Source: Amoebophrya sp. AT5.2
Lineage: Eukaryota; Sar; Dinophyceae; Syndiniales; Amoebophryaceae
Reading direction: 5' to 3'
DNA: 13,705 nucleotides
NCBI GenBank assembly: GCA_005223375.1
Contig: RXOD01005508.1
Coordinates: forward strand, 1-13,705
Part shown: piece after piece, positions 1 through 11,100 of the stretch
Numbering within the stretch: position 1 is the first letter of the stretch
Layout: every line of letters starts with the position of its first letter
Program-made: the position numbers and the translations under genes
The notes under the pieces: generated by a model
The model's input: the letters and a program-made list of their open reading frames with translations, nothing else
The model's database searches: none
What the model was told of the DNA's origin: nothing

Positions 1-1249
1 GAGGGGGATGGGCTCGGCTGCCACGGGGTGCTTGCCGCCGCGGGACTTCGGGGCCACGGTTCCGTACAAGGTGGTTTTGCCGGTCGCCGGGTCGCGCACC
101 GGGTTCACGAACAGCTTCGTTCCGTTTTGCAGCAGGCGCTCCGCGCTCTCCCCGCGCTCCTGGACCGTGTTGTCGCGGCGGTTGGTGCGGGGCCGGGCGT
201 TGGGCGCGGCGCTCGCGGACCGCTGCCCCGCTCGGGCAGGATCATCCGCAATCGCATGCACCTGGAGCAGACGGAAGTGGCAACGTCAGATCTTCAGAAG
301 CTAGAAGCAGCTACCCTGAATGTGATACGTTGTTCGCGGCCAAAGCATGAGCACAATAGGAAGTTCTGGGCAACTATAGCTACTCGAGCTAGGACTTTAC
401 CGTGGGGGTTCCAGCAGCTTCGTTCTGATTCCCGCGCACCGGTCTCACGCCGTTCGGGATCGGCGTCTTGCGTTCGACGTGGGCGTGGTGCTTGCCGAGG
501 CGGTCCGCGATGTCACGGAAATCGTCTTCACACCACGCGTTGTTTTTGGCCAGGCGCTGGATCGCGGTGTCGCAACTCTTTTCCGTGCACTGGTTACGGA
601 AGTCGAGCGGCGGCTGATGTATAGGGGGGTTTCGCCATGTGAGCACGTCGCTAGCTGCCTAGCCATTGAGGTAGAAGTAAAGACGACCGATGAGAGTCTC
701 GCCATCGCTACTTTCATAATGTAAGCAAAAGGTAAGTGAATACAGCATCCGTCTCGTCCATTCCCCACTCTTTATAGACCTCCCAGGCGATGGGGCTGTT
801 CATCACAATGGGCTCCACTTCGGAGAAGTCCCACAGGATTGCGCGCGCGATGAACTGCGCGTTGTACTTGCGGGGAATCGACGCCCACGACTCTGTAGTA
901 GACGTGGAGTGGGAGGCATCGCAGAGTTTGCGTGACTGGAGCTTGGAATTGTCCACGAGGAGCCGGCAATTGATACGATCGCCAAAAAGCTACGCCGAGT
1001 CTCCGGCTACAAACGACAATGCAAACAACAAGAAATACCCCGCTGCGCCAAGGTGAAGGCCGTTCCTCCGATGATGTCCTTCCTGGCCTCGAGAACCTCC
1101 TTGCAGTTCTCCATCAGATTCTGCAGGTCGGCGTCGGACGCATACTCCAGCCACTGCTTCAGAGCAGCGATGATCTTGACCGCCAGCTCCTTTTTGTCCC
1201 TCGGCTTCATGCCGCGCTTGCTCTCCGGGACGTTGATGAGGGTGCTCAT
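1..1249 (-). CDS. Unrecognised protein, four exons, 3' end beyond left edge
   Basis: Reconstructed as join of complement 1249-1039, 892-744, 613-401 and 261-1, giving 278 codons with no stop at the window edge. Phases agree at every junction: exon 1 ends with one extra base, which completes a Glu codon with exon 2, and the other two junctions are phase 0. The start ATG at 1249 is the first in the open frame and opens with MSTLINVPESKRGMKPRDKK. Residues 20-60 look helical and amphipathic. Exon 2 (residues 71-120) is Trp/aromatic rich with WASIPRKYNAQF and AWEVYKEWG. Exon 3 (121-191) carries three Cys and ends in a Gly/Pro/Asn linker. Exon 4 (192-278) starts with an Ala/Arg linker and then an ordered stretch around LLQNGTKLFVNPVRDPATGK. 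No signal peptide or membrane segment is visible. The family is not recognised. The exon chain is inferred from splice signals, frame and protein-like composition; intron 2 is the least certain junction. Confidence 0.72.
262..400 (-). other. Intron 3 of the left gene (139 nt)
   Basis: The donor is CCCACG|GTAAAG and the acceptor is CTTCCGTCTGCTCCAG|G with a good polypyrimidine tract, phase 0. The upstream frame hits a stop three codons into the intron. The downstream exon is open from 261 to the window edge (87 codons). Confidence 0.72.
614..743 (-). other. Intron 2 of the left gene (130 nt)
   Basis: The donor is GCT|GTATTC and the acceptor is CCCCCCTATACATCAG|C, phase 0. It joins ...GMDETDA to PPLDFRNQ.... 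Both flanks look like protein, while the frames inside close quickly. One internal stretch (SDGETLIGRLYFYLNG in a third frame) also looks protein-like but has no matching splice sites, so an extra or alternative exon cannot be ruled out. Confidence 0.55.
893..1038 (-). other. Intron 1 of the left gene (146 nt)
   Basis: The donor is G|GTATTT and the acceptor is CTACTACAG|A, preceded by a pyrimidine-rich stretch (cctcccactccacgtctac). Splicing is phase 1. Reading through instead gives in-frame stops. A nearer AG at the end of TTTGTAG, 32 nt from the donor, would bring in a stop after six codons, so the distal acceptor is preferred. Confidence 0.65.
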
Positions 1250-1329
1250 CTTTCTACTTGCCGAGCAGGTGCTTGCAAACTCTTTACTCCGGGTTTTCGG
1301 TTGTGCCTAGTTGCTGCGTTTTACGGTAG

Positions 1330-1378
1330 AATCACGATGAAAACTTTCGCGCGAAGACGTGCTGTGCTGTACTCGTTG
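1330..1378 (+). repeat. Left arm of diverged inverted repeat
   Basis: Read on the plus strand from TCACGATGAAAA through TGCTGTACT, this arm matches the minus strand of 1675-1627 at about 37 of 49 positions without gaps. The identical blocks are TCACGATGAAAA (12 nt), GCGAAGA, TGCT and TGCTGTACT (9 nt). The arms are separated by about 250 nt. Confidence 0.7.
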
Positions 1379-1626
1379 GCTTCTACTCTCGTGCATGCTC
1401 GTGGGTGCTGGCTCTTGGAAGAGCAGAAAAACCTCGCGGAAAATCGACAACAAACGCCGACTCTCAAAACAACTCAGGGCCCCTTCTGTGCCGTCGCTCA
1501 ATCAACAAAAAAGTGCGATGGCGTTCATCGCTGCCTCCATCGAACAAAAGCGATACGCGGAACAACATGACTACGACTCGACGCGCAGAGACCGATAGCG
1601 GGGACGCGAAAGCGAGCCAAAGCAAC

Positions 1627-1675
1627 ACCGCAAGCAGTACAGCAGAGCATCTCTTCGCAAGGACATTTTCATCGT
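1627..1675 (-). repeat. Right arm of diverged inverted repeat
   Basis: This is the partner of the arm at 1330-1378, in opposite orientation. With about three quarters of positions identical it is an old duplicate, not a fresh hairpin-forming element. No target-site duplication or transposase is visible between or beside the arms. Confidence 0.7.
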
Positions 1676-1887
1676 GACTCACTACCAGACATCGAGCAGG
1701 TGCCACGTCAACCGCAGCTCCACGCGACCCCCTCAGCGGCAGCCCTTCGGGAACCCTTTCTGCATGGCTCCGCGCCGCGATCGTTTCGAGGTGGGGCCCA
1801 AGTCCGGCGTGGACGCGAGAACCGACCGCAGCCTCTGTGTCGCCAGCTGCTGTAGAATCCGGCGGGCCCTGGCTTCTCCTTCTACTT

Positions 1888-1915
1888 GTTTGATTGGATT
1901 GGTTTGATTGGATTA
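1888..1915 (+). repeat. Two tandem copies of a 14-nt unit
   Basis: GTTTGATTGGATTG is followed directly by GTTTGATTGGATTA, matching at 13 of 14 positions. It sits in AT-rich spacer DNA and probably arose by slippage. Confidence 0.85.
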
Positions 1916-2020
1916 CATTGGTTATCATTTTAGTTAGTTAAGCGGCCCAGCTAACTTAAACATCTGTAAGATAATAGCACGAAAATTTTAAAAAAGTGCT
2001 CCAAGACGCTACCCAGTTCG

Positions 2021-2066
2021 CCACCCATTTTTGGTGGTCCCGGAGCGGGACGGGACGGTTTCCGTC
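2021..2066. repeat. Cluster of three adjoining short hairpins
   Basis: There are three perfect inverted repeats almost end to end. CCACC (2021-2025) pairs with GGTGG (2033-2037). GTCCCG (2037-2042) pairs with CGGGAC (2046-2051) around a 3-nt loop. GACGG (2054-2058) pairs with CCGTC (2062-2066) around TTT. The first two share base 2037, so they cannot both form completely. The cluster begins 54 nt beyond the giant gene's stop codon on the transcribed strand, so it would lie in its 3' UTR or at its end-processing site. Confidence 0.6.
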
Positions 2067-2119
2067 ATGGTATACTCACATTGAACATGAGGAATCAATT
2101 TCATCTTCAAGTTCTACTT

Positions 2120-5100
2120 CTACGATGTGCCTGTTCTATCATGGGAGAGGTAGACCCGTTTCTTGGCGATGAAGATGAATTTTTGTACCACGCTGCTTCC
2201 CTGTGCGGCGTTGATGAGTTGCAGCACGCTCCAGTAGCTGGTGCCGACACAGGCGCCCTTCCCGGCGTCTTTCACCAGCTCGCGGCCGATGTCTTCCGCT
2301 TTTGTGTCTTCCTTCGCCGTCCAGAGGTTTCGCACAAGCCCTAGCGCCGTCTGCACGCCGACGCTCACGCCGAGGGACATGGTCAGCGACGTCGGGGCGA
2401 CGATGTAGTCCCTGCCGGGCGTGGAGGCGGAAGTAACCGAGCTCCCCGGGTGCTGCCGAATCACGTGCAAACCACCGCGCATCTGTGGTGGGTTCATTCA
2501 TTTCATGAAGAACAAGAGGGCGCTTTTCATCTGTTACTGACAAAATAGAACGTGAGCAACGCAACGTCGGAATCGAGTTCGGAATATTGGAGCGATCGAA
2601 GAAATATTTGTACTCAAGCATTGAAAGCAAACAAATGGGTGGAGATCCTAGTACCGGGTCCATCTTGAAGGTGTAGTGTTTTAGCGGCACGGTCTCCGCG
2701 CCTGCTCCGGGGATGAACAAGCTGCCACCGGTCGTGGATGCCGTCGAGACCACTTTTTGAATCAGCCATGTGTCCGCGACGTTTTTAATGGCATTGGTGG
2801 TGCTGCTACCCGTTGTGCCCAGCACGTAGGCCGGCGTGATCACGTTAGGCGTCCCGCGATAGTGTGTGATGCGGTCCTCCTTTTCCTTCTCTTCTTTCAG
2901 CGTGCTTTTGAAGGTGGTCTCCGTCTTCCCGCTATGCACAGGGTCGCACGTGTTGGGGTGGTGACCGCCCAGCGCCTGCCGGTTGATGCGCGTCGGGGCA
3001 TTCATCACACGACAGCCGGAACGAGGAGGAGGAGGAGGGTGCTCTGGCTTGGCGTCGCTGTTGCCGACTACACCAGCACTGCCGGACTCGAAGTGGACGA
3101 CCTCGTCTCCGGAGGTTCCGTGATCCGAGCTGGCGGAGGAGGGCGAGCGTGTGCTGTTGTCGTGCTGAGCGTCATGAAGATCGAGATCGACTCCGCCGCC
3201 GAACACGTTCTTGAGCACGTTGGTGGTCGCACTACCCCACTTCGTAGTCGTGTATGTGTTCCACGACAGGAGCTGCTGCAGCGTGCTGGAGAAGGACGAT
3301 GTTGACGAATCAGCAGAAGTATCTCGCGGAGCAGCCGCTTCTGTGTTGGCCGCTGGCGCTGCAGGTTCTGTTTCTTTAGGGCCGTTCGGTGCCGCTACCC
3401 CCGCCCCGGTAGGATGGGGGGTAGGAAGCGGATGGACCTCCGCGTCGGCGCTGCTTCCGGGCGCACCGACGGGGCCCTTCTCCTCCGTTGAAGCTGCGAG
3501 CGAACCATGTTGACGCCGACGTGTACCGATCGCTATTCCCTTTCCAGCCGCGGCCGCCCCGCCTCCTCCGCACGCAGCAGTTGTGAGAGGCTCGACGCGG
3601 TGCGACACGAAATCAGTTACGCGGTGGCAATCAGGCTTGGCAACGAACAAAGATGTAGAATCGCCTGTATTCGTCACCCTTTTCTCGGCGTTTTCGATAT
3701 CCGGACTCCGCAGCGCCGGGGACCCTTCCGGCGTCGCTTGCGGCAGAGCAACAGACGCGTCCGCGACACAATCGGAATGGGCCATCGACGCTTCCTTAAT
3801 CTCTGGTGAGAGGTGATAGCCCGGCTCCGACGAGGCCATGAGGACGTCGCCGGTGGAGGTTTCAAGCAAGCTGTTGGCCGTCGACCCGGAGTCGTCCAGT
3901 GGGCAGTGCGTCGTGTCGAGCGAAGTGTTGTTTCTGCTGTTGTCCAGCGCGCGCCCGCTTCCAACCGCAGCGCGTCCAAGCTTGTGCTTTGTCGACTTCT
4001 TTTCCGGCGTTTGGAATCCATACGAGCTGCGATCTGCGGAATGCTCAGCGTCCTTGTTCGGGGGCTCACATCCGTCTTCATGAGCATTTCCGTCTTCCAG
4101 CGCAAGCAGCGGCTTTTCTGACCCATCACAAGAGCCTCCTCCGTCGCCGGGCGCCGTAGCAAAGGCAGCCATAGCTGCGTTCCCAGCATCGGGTCCCAGA
4201 TGTATTTGGAAGCATTTGTCTTCGTCAATCTTTAGCCAGTAGTCTTCGAGTCTCCGTAGTTGCCGCTCCACCATCCCCTGGCAGATCCCGCCAAACGAGC
4301 CTCCTAGCGCTGAGCCAGCAGCAGCCGCATCCGGTTGGGCCGCCGCGAGCTGGTGCGCCATGATTTGCGACGCCGGTTCGAAATCGGCCAGGAGGACCCC
4401 ATTGTTCGAGCCCGCACTGCCCGGGACGATCGGCGGAAGTGCGGCCACCCTCAGTGAACCCACCCCCCCGCCTCCCGCTCCGGGCGACGTGAGGCCCGGC
4501 GGCACGTAGTTCCCGAAGGTGAGCGAGCGAAAGAGCTCCACCTTCGTGGACAGGTGGCGGATGTGCTCGCAGAGCGCGGACACGTCCAGGAAGGTGATGC
4601 GCGCGTTCAGAGCCATCAAATCCACCTGCCGCACGCGGTTGCCGCGGCGCAGGTGCTGCAAGAACTGCAGCCACGCCGTGAACTCCTGGTAGTCGCACTC
4701 GATCGACACGCAGCGGCGGAAGTGGGAGTTCCGGAAGTAGAACCGGTGGTGGTTCTTCGAAGAGGACTTGTTCGAAGACACCGTGTGCTTGCAGCTGGGA
4801 GAGGATTTAGAATTTCCTCCACCAGCGCCGCCAGCATGGGTCGTATTTTTCGTCCCGAACAGCGCGCCAGGCCCCGCGAAACTGTTGCCGCCGACGACGC
4901 TGGCGACGGCGTTGCCGTGGCAACTCTCGCCCGTGCCGGTGGCGTTCGCGGCAAGCGCGGCGACCGGGTCGATGATCTCGGACTGCAGATAGTGGTTCCA
5001 CGTGTACGAAGTTGCGTTGGACTTGCCGTTCGATGCAGAATTCGACGCGTGATTCTTCCCGGCAGCGCCGGCATGTGCATGTTCTTGGTGGGCGGTCCCT

Positions 5101-8100
5101 CGCCCCGCTCCAGTGGTTCCAGTAGCGGCGTTCGTTCCATGCACTGCAGTAGTCCCCCCACTGAGCAACTCCGCGGACTCAAACTGGGGATATTCGCACA
5201 CCGATTTGGCATGCTCTCGAACGTCGTTCGCGTTGCTGTTGTTTCCCCCGACGCTGCTGGTTACATCATTTGCAACCTGTGCGCCGGTGGTCGAAATCAC
5301 AGATGGATTTTGGTTTTGCAGCGGCGGCGGGGTGTTCCTCCCAGTTCTGGGGGGTGGCGGCGCAAAAGCCGCGGTCGTGGAAGCGCCGGCGGTCTGGTCG
5401 ACGTAGGCGGACGCACTGCTGGAGTTGTTCACCGCGGACTTCGGACTGGTTGCACCTCCTGCTGCAGCCGTCCCCCCGCCTCCAGCCGCGCGGTCGGAGG
5501 TGGTCTTCAACATCGTGTTGCTTGCACCACTGTTTTCACCCCCCGCCTCCCCAGCGTTCCCTTTGGTGTCCCTGTCTTTGACCTTGTCCCCCTGACTTTG
5601 TCCCGCGGCCACGTCCGTGTTGATTTCGAAGGGCAGCACGAGCAAGTCCGCGATGAAGCGGCTTGCCTCGATGTGCGGCAGGCAGAGGTACTCCTGCGGG
5701 ATGTCGAGCGTGAGCTGCATCGTACTCCGGTCCAGCGCGTAGTCCTCCTCCAGAATGCGGATCAGGTCCAGCGACACCCGGTCCACCGTCGACATGTGGG
5801 TCGGCCGCGTGACGATGATGCTGTGGAACAACTTCTGCTGGAGGAAATTCGAGTTCCCGATGGGTTCCTCGGGAATGAGGTGGATGGCCGAGCGGAAGCT
5901 CGCCAGTTCCATGTAGTCCAGCCCGTAGTACCGCATCGCCTTTTTGTAAACCGTGCGCCACAGCGTCGTCGGCTTCTCCGCGAGAATGAAGGAGTAGTGG
6001 AAGTTGCGGGAGGGACACAGCCGAAGGATCACGAATTCGTCCGTCTCCTTGCAGCCGCGCGGCTTCTGCTCCCTCTGGTGCTGCTGGTCCGCACGGGACG
6101 CCGGGGCAGAGCAGTTCTTCTGCTCCAAATTCGCCGACGTTGTGGAGTAGGCACCAGTCTTGCCTTGCAGTTTTCCTTGCGCATTCGAGCTGATTGCAGC
6201 CCTGGTGCTCCCAAGATGTGGGCCCCCGCCTCGCGCTGCGCACTTTCTTTTCCAAAGCAGTTTCTGCTTCTCCGCCGCGTTGATCTCGTCCTTACGCCAG
6301 GGAAACGCGGAGAGCTTTTCCGACAACACGCTCGCGGTGTCATGGTCGGAATTGGTCGAGTTCATGCTATGGAAGTTGTTTACTCCCGCAATCATGGAGC
6401 CCGTGAAACCCGCGCGCACCGAGTAGTACTTGGAGAACGACTGCTGCGCCCGGCGGCACTGGTGATGCTCGATCGGGTCGTGGCTGCTTGTGGCGTTATT
6501 TACGGTCGCCAACCCTTGAGTTTGTAGTCCCTCGAGTGGCTGGTGCTCGGTTGACCACGACGACGAGTAGTTTTGTTCTTGATTTGCCAGCATCTTCATG
6601 CCGCCAGCCTGCGAAGAATGTGAAGAGGACAACGGAAAAACGTAGTTGTTGAGCGGGCGCACGCGACCCCAGTCCCGCCCGTGCTTGAGGTACACGAAGG
6701 CCTGGGTCTCTAGCCACTGCTTCTTCTGGCGAAGTCGCTCGTACCCCGACATTTGGTACAGGCTCTTGGGATTGTGCTGCTGGCTGCGATGCATTTTATT
6801 TCCATTCAGCATCCCAGTGTTCACGAGACCAGCGCCTCCAGCACCACCGAGGGGCTCCGCATTCACGTTCGAGTAGCCCGTGGAAGACAATCCGCCGAGC
6901 GTGGACAGGCTGCGCGGGATGGGGTCCAGCGGGTTGGGCGCATTCCGGAAAGACCACGAAGTTCTTGTCGTGCCTCTGGTGTCAAGATGTCCTCCGGCGC
7001 CATCAACAGGTGAGTTCGAATTCATGGAGCCCGATGGAGCTGGAAGTAATCGTCCAGTATTTCTACCAAGAGAAGAACTGCCTGCAGGATTTTGATTTTG
7101 CTTATCACCTCCGCCCGCCACTCCAAGTAGATTGCTGCTTCCCAAGAATCCACTGCTCGCCCCCGCCCCGTGGCCGCCGGCCCACCCTTTTTCGTACAGT
7201 TTCCAGTCGGACTGGCGCATGTCGAGCGGGAACTTTGTGTACGGGAACAGCTCCGCCACCTTCTTGCACAGCACCGAGGACTTGAACAGGTACTCGAACC
7301 GGTTCAGGCAGCCTTCGACGTACTCCAGCACGTCGGACAGAATGCCGCTGTAGATCCGGTCCACCATGTTCCACTTGTCCAAATTGTCCTCCGCGTGCGA
7401 CAGGGCCCGCAGCTCGATCGCGCTGCCCGACCCGCCGATGCCGGCAAAGAGGTGCGTGTACGCCTCCACCACTTGCGAAATCAAAAGGTAGATCTGCACG
7501 AGCGTCTGGAAGTTCAGATTGTTGCTCGTGCGTGTGGACAAATTCGTGCCGGAGTTGAAGCTGCTGCGCGGTCCTCCGTGGACCTTGTTGTTCAGCTGGT
7601 GGTAAAAGCTGCTCGACGACGACAGCTGCCCCCCCGCGACCTGGACGCAACTCTGCGGCATGAAAGCGCCCCCTCTCTCGGCTCCACCGTTCGAGTTGGT
7701 GTTGGAAGCCGCGGCCGAGTTCGCAGCGGCTCCGTGGTGGTTCCCCGCGCAGCCGGCGGCCGAGACGGCGCGCTCGTTTACGTAGAGCACCTGCTCCATG
7801 CGCTTCTTGAACGCGTCACCGATGGTGAGGACGATGTTGCGGATGCGCTGCCGCAGCACCCCAAACGCGTTCTTGTTCGTGCTCGCGGACGGCTGGTGCT
7901 CGAGCGGCGTGGCGAGGATGTAGATCAGGTTGCACTTTTTCAGCATGTACAGCTCCTCCTCCATGGCGTGGATGCGCGCGGTCAGCTCCTGCTTCTGCTG
8001 CTCGAGGAGGTACTCCCGCTCCCGCCGCTGCTGCTCCTGCCGTTGCCGCTCGATCGCTCTGTTCTGCCGCGTCGTGCCCGAGACGACCGTTGCCGGATGA

Positions 8101-11100
8101 TCATGACCACGGTCCCCAGCAGAAGTTGTGCCCCTCGGCGGGGGCTCCACCTGTAGAAGTGGACACCCGTTACGGCCACGGCTACTGGTCCGCGTTGCCG
8201 ACCGCTGCAGATCATTTTTGCAACCGCCTCCGGAGCTAGACTTTTTCCACCCCTGCGAAGAGGACAGCCGCAGGCTCGCCGTCCTCGTCGGCCCATTCTT
8301 ATCTATTCGAACGTTGCGCTCTGAAGAACCCGAGTCCTCCTCCTCCTCACTGCCGTCCTCGGAGGTGGACGAGCTTCCCTCGTCGCTTTCGTCCCCGCTG
8401 TCCTCGTCGTCCGCCATTTCCCGCGGCGATGAGATCTCGCTGCACTCCTCCGCGGGCCGCTTCAAGATCTCGCTCATGTTGCAGCCGTTCGTACTGGAGG
8501 ACTCGTCGTCGTCCTCCCCGCAGATACTGCCGTGCCCGACCATCATCGGGGTGGTGTCCAGCTGCCCCTCCTTGAGCAGCTTTTGGTCTCTCGACAGGTC
8601 GTTGGCGGCGTCTTTCTTCAAACGTAGCTGGAGCTGCTCGCCGTTCGTGGTCGGCACGTGCGGAACTGCGTGCGGTGCTGCGATGGCAGTCCCACAACTC
8701 CCACCCAGAACTGCAGCCGGTGCAGAAACTCCTCCAGCAACCGCTGCGACGCGATCGGGATGATCGCCTACCCCCCCGCCAGTTGTACTTCTAGAGGGAC
8801 GAGGCGGTAGAAGCTCCTTCGAGTTTCTCCGCTGCGCCCCACCGCCGCCAGAGAGGTTCCCTAGCTGCATCGCGCCGGAGGTGGGAGCAGCTGTCCCGAT
8901 AGCCAGCGCCGCTGTTCCGCCGAGTTTCCCAACCACGCCTGCGGAAGCCGTCCGCGCCAGTTGCGCGCACGACTCGGCCCCAAATGGGTAGTTGCCAGAC
9001 AGGAGACTCGACATATTGGCGGGCACGAGACTAGTCGTGCTGTTTCTTTCTCTTTCACCACCGCCCCGCGAGCCTTTCTTCGACGAACCAGCCTTGCTAA
9101 CCGTAGCAGTGGCCTGTGGTGCAGCTGGTGTGGTCGTTGTGGTGGTCGTTCCGTGGTTTATAGCAAAAGCTGTCGCCGCGACTGGTTTGTTGTGCCTGCT
9201 GCGGTCGACCGTGGTGTCCTTCGACTGCTGGTCACAAGGATAATATTCGCGTTTGTTCAGGCGCGATTTCCTGCCCCTCGAGGACGACTTCCCTCCACCG
9301 CCGGTCTTTTTTGATTTTGACGTCCGCGACCCTTTCGAATGATGTCGCGAAGAGGAATTTCTGCCGATTTTGTTGCTGTTTTTGTATTCATTCAGCATGT
9401 TGCAGCTTGCATCCGCGCCAGCCCCCGCTTTCTTCAGATCGGACTTTTTCGTTTTCCCGCCTCCCTTTGACATCAGTGCCGAGTCCGGCAGCAGCTGGGA
9501 TTTGCGCAGAATTTCCTGCAGCAGCGAGTCCGGGTCTGGGTGCAGGAGAACCAGGTCCCAATTGAGCCCCTGAGTGTTGCAGCGGTCGCAGTGAGAGTGG
9601 AACAACTTCTCCATGGATTCTAATTTCTCCCTTCCAGAAGTGTGGCGGCACGGATTGTGGTACGTGCGCTTCACCCAGCGCTGCAGCTTCACAATGCATT
9701 TTCGCAGGTACATTGGCTCCGCAATCGCCAGCGACTTCTCCGGATTGATGATGGCATTGGCTTGCGGTTTGTTTGCGTTTGCGGTTTTAACCGCTCCTGC
9801 AACTGAAGAAACTCCGCCCCGCTCTGGAGTGATAATTCCCCGCACAACGTCTCGCCCCGCCGCCATCGTGTAGCCGTAATGGCCGTTGTCGTTTGCTTTC
9901 GCAGTCGAGAGCGTCCGCCCAGAAGGCACCAAACTAGGCGCGTACTCGTCAATCGTGGACGGCGAACCCCCAGTCGTATTCTGCCCAGGAGGGGACAGGT
10001 TTGAGGCATTCGCCTCGGTGTGTGCGTATTGCAGCAGGGTGCTGGGAGAAGAATTCGTCCCCTGCTCGGAAAACATCGATGGTGCGATTTGGCGGTTCAG
10101 ATTAGTGAGCCCTTTTTCAGTAATGCTGGCCTCTGGTGCTGCCGCTCCATTCGATAAAGCGGGAAGAGGCGCAGCCACAGCACGACGTCCATCTCCAACC
10201 GGTTCCTCGGAAATCAACATGCCGCAAGAATCTCCAGCAGCAGCACCAGCTACTGCACCATGATCCGCTGGAGAGACGACTGCGCTTCCTCTGCTTCTGT
10301 CCGCGCTCGCACCTCCGCACGACGAGCTCGCGTTCGTCATGGTGAGCTGCAGCGAGGCGGACGCGTGCGTCGCGGGGCCCGGTAGGTGCGCAAGTTCGTC
10401 GTGCATTTGATGACAAGCGCCACCTCCTGTAGCTCCGCCACTATACTCAACACTCTCTACTCCAGCACCAACATCCTCCACGTCGCACATCTTCATGTTG
10501 ACATTGACACTATCTCCCTCCTCGGGTTTCGCATTCACGATACCTCCGACGACCACGTGCCCCCTCATGTTGTCAATGTCATGGTGCATCGTGCCGTTCT
10601 GGGTCGTGGCGATTGCGGCTTGCTGCCTCGCGGCGATGCCAGCGCGGGTCTTGTCCATACGCATTTTGGTCTGGTGGAAGAGTTCTTTGCCTGTGGGGAA
10701 GCCACCCCCCGCGTTTTTGCAGTTCTGCGGTGTTTTTGACATCGTGGTGCAGGTTTCTTGCTCGCCAACATCGTGCTGTTGGTGTTGCTGAGGGAGGTGC
10801 GGTTCGTGCCAGTGCTGGTCTATGATCATCGTCGAAATTGGTGGAATCCGTGGGCGGCCCGACGACGTTCTCAGCATGCCCGAAGGGCTTTCAGCCTTGG
10901 GTGCGGCCTCTGCCTTGTGGAAATTGCCCCTGTGGTCCACGTGTCCGGGGGACTGGCGCCGGCTAGTGCTGGCCGAGAAGTTATTTCGCTGCAGCTGCTC
11001 CTGCTGCTGGGACCTCGACCTCGTGCACGAGGACGACGAAGACCCGCCCTCCGTCTCCTCCCCACGCGGAAGCCCCGGACCTCCTCGTTGTCGCGATGAA

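Larger units (their letters stand above)
1250..2119. other. Intergenic spacer between two minus-strand genes
   Basis: This 870-nt spacer lies downstream of the giant gene and upstream of the left gene's ATG. I see no convincing coding exon. The longest minus-strand frame here (1464-1928) has an Arg/Ser-rich composition and no splice link to either neighbour. The spacer holds a diverged inverted repeat, a small palindrome at 1411-1424 (GCTCTT-GG-AAGAGC), a tandem 14-mer and a hairpin cluster, each listed separately. The promoter and 5' UTR of the left gene must lie towards 1250, but no TATA-like or other core motif stands out. Confidence 0.6.

Noticed and set aside
28..624. 198-codon plus-strand open frame at the left edge
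   Set aside because: It is antisense to exons 3 and 4 of the left gene, Arg/Gly/Ala-rich, and its frame runs through the splice sites of the opposite strand.
1464..1928. 154-codon minus-strand frame with a hydrophobic stretch (AVLLAVLLWLAFASPL)
   Set aside because: It is Arg-rich on both sides, lacks an ATG positioned to make a signal peptide, spans an inverted repeat arm and has no splice link to the neighbouring gene.
2139..2482. Continuation of the giant gene's exon 1 frame to a stop at 2139
   Set aside because: The translation becomes Arg/His/Pro-rich and unlike the rest, while a different frame of the same DNA, reached by a canonical GT-AG intron, reads as ordered protein.
4554..6527. 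657-codon plus-strand open frame antisense to the giant gene
   Set aside because: Its Arg/Val/His/Leu-rich translation has no ordered pattern and mirrors the GC-rich codon bias of the minus-strand exon, whose own translation contains clearly ordered blocks in the same interval.
7170..8156. 328-codon plus-strand open frame
   Set aside because: It is antisense to the coiled coil and helical block of the giant protein. Its content (runs of Leu, Arg, Val) is what the complement of Gln/Glu/Lys-rich coding DNA gives.
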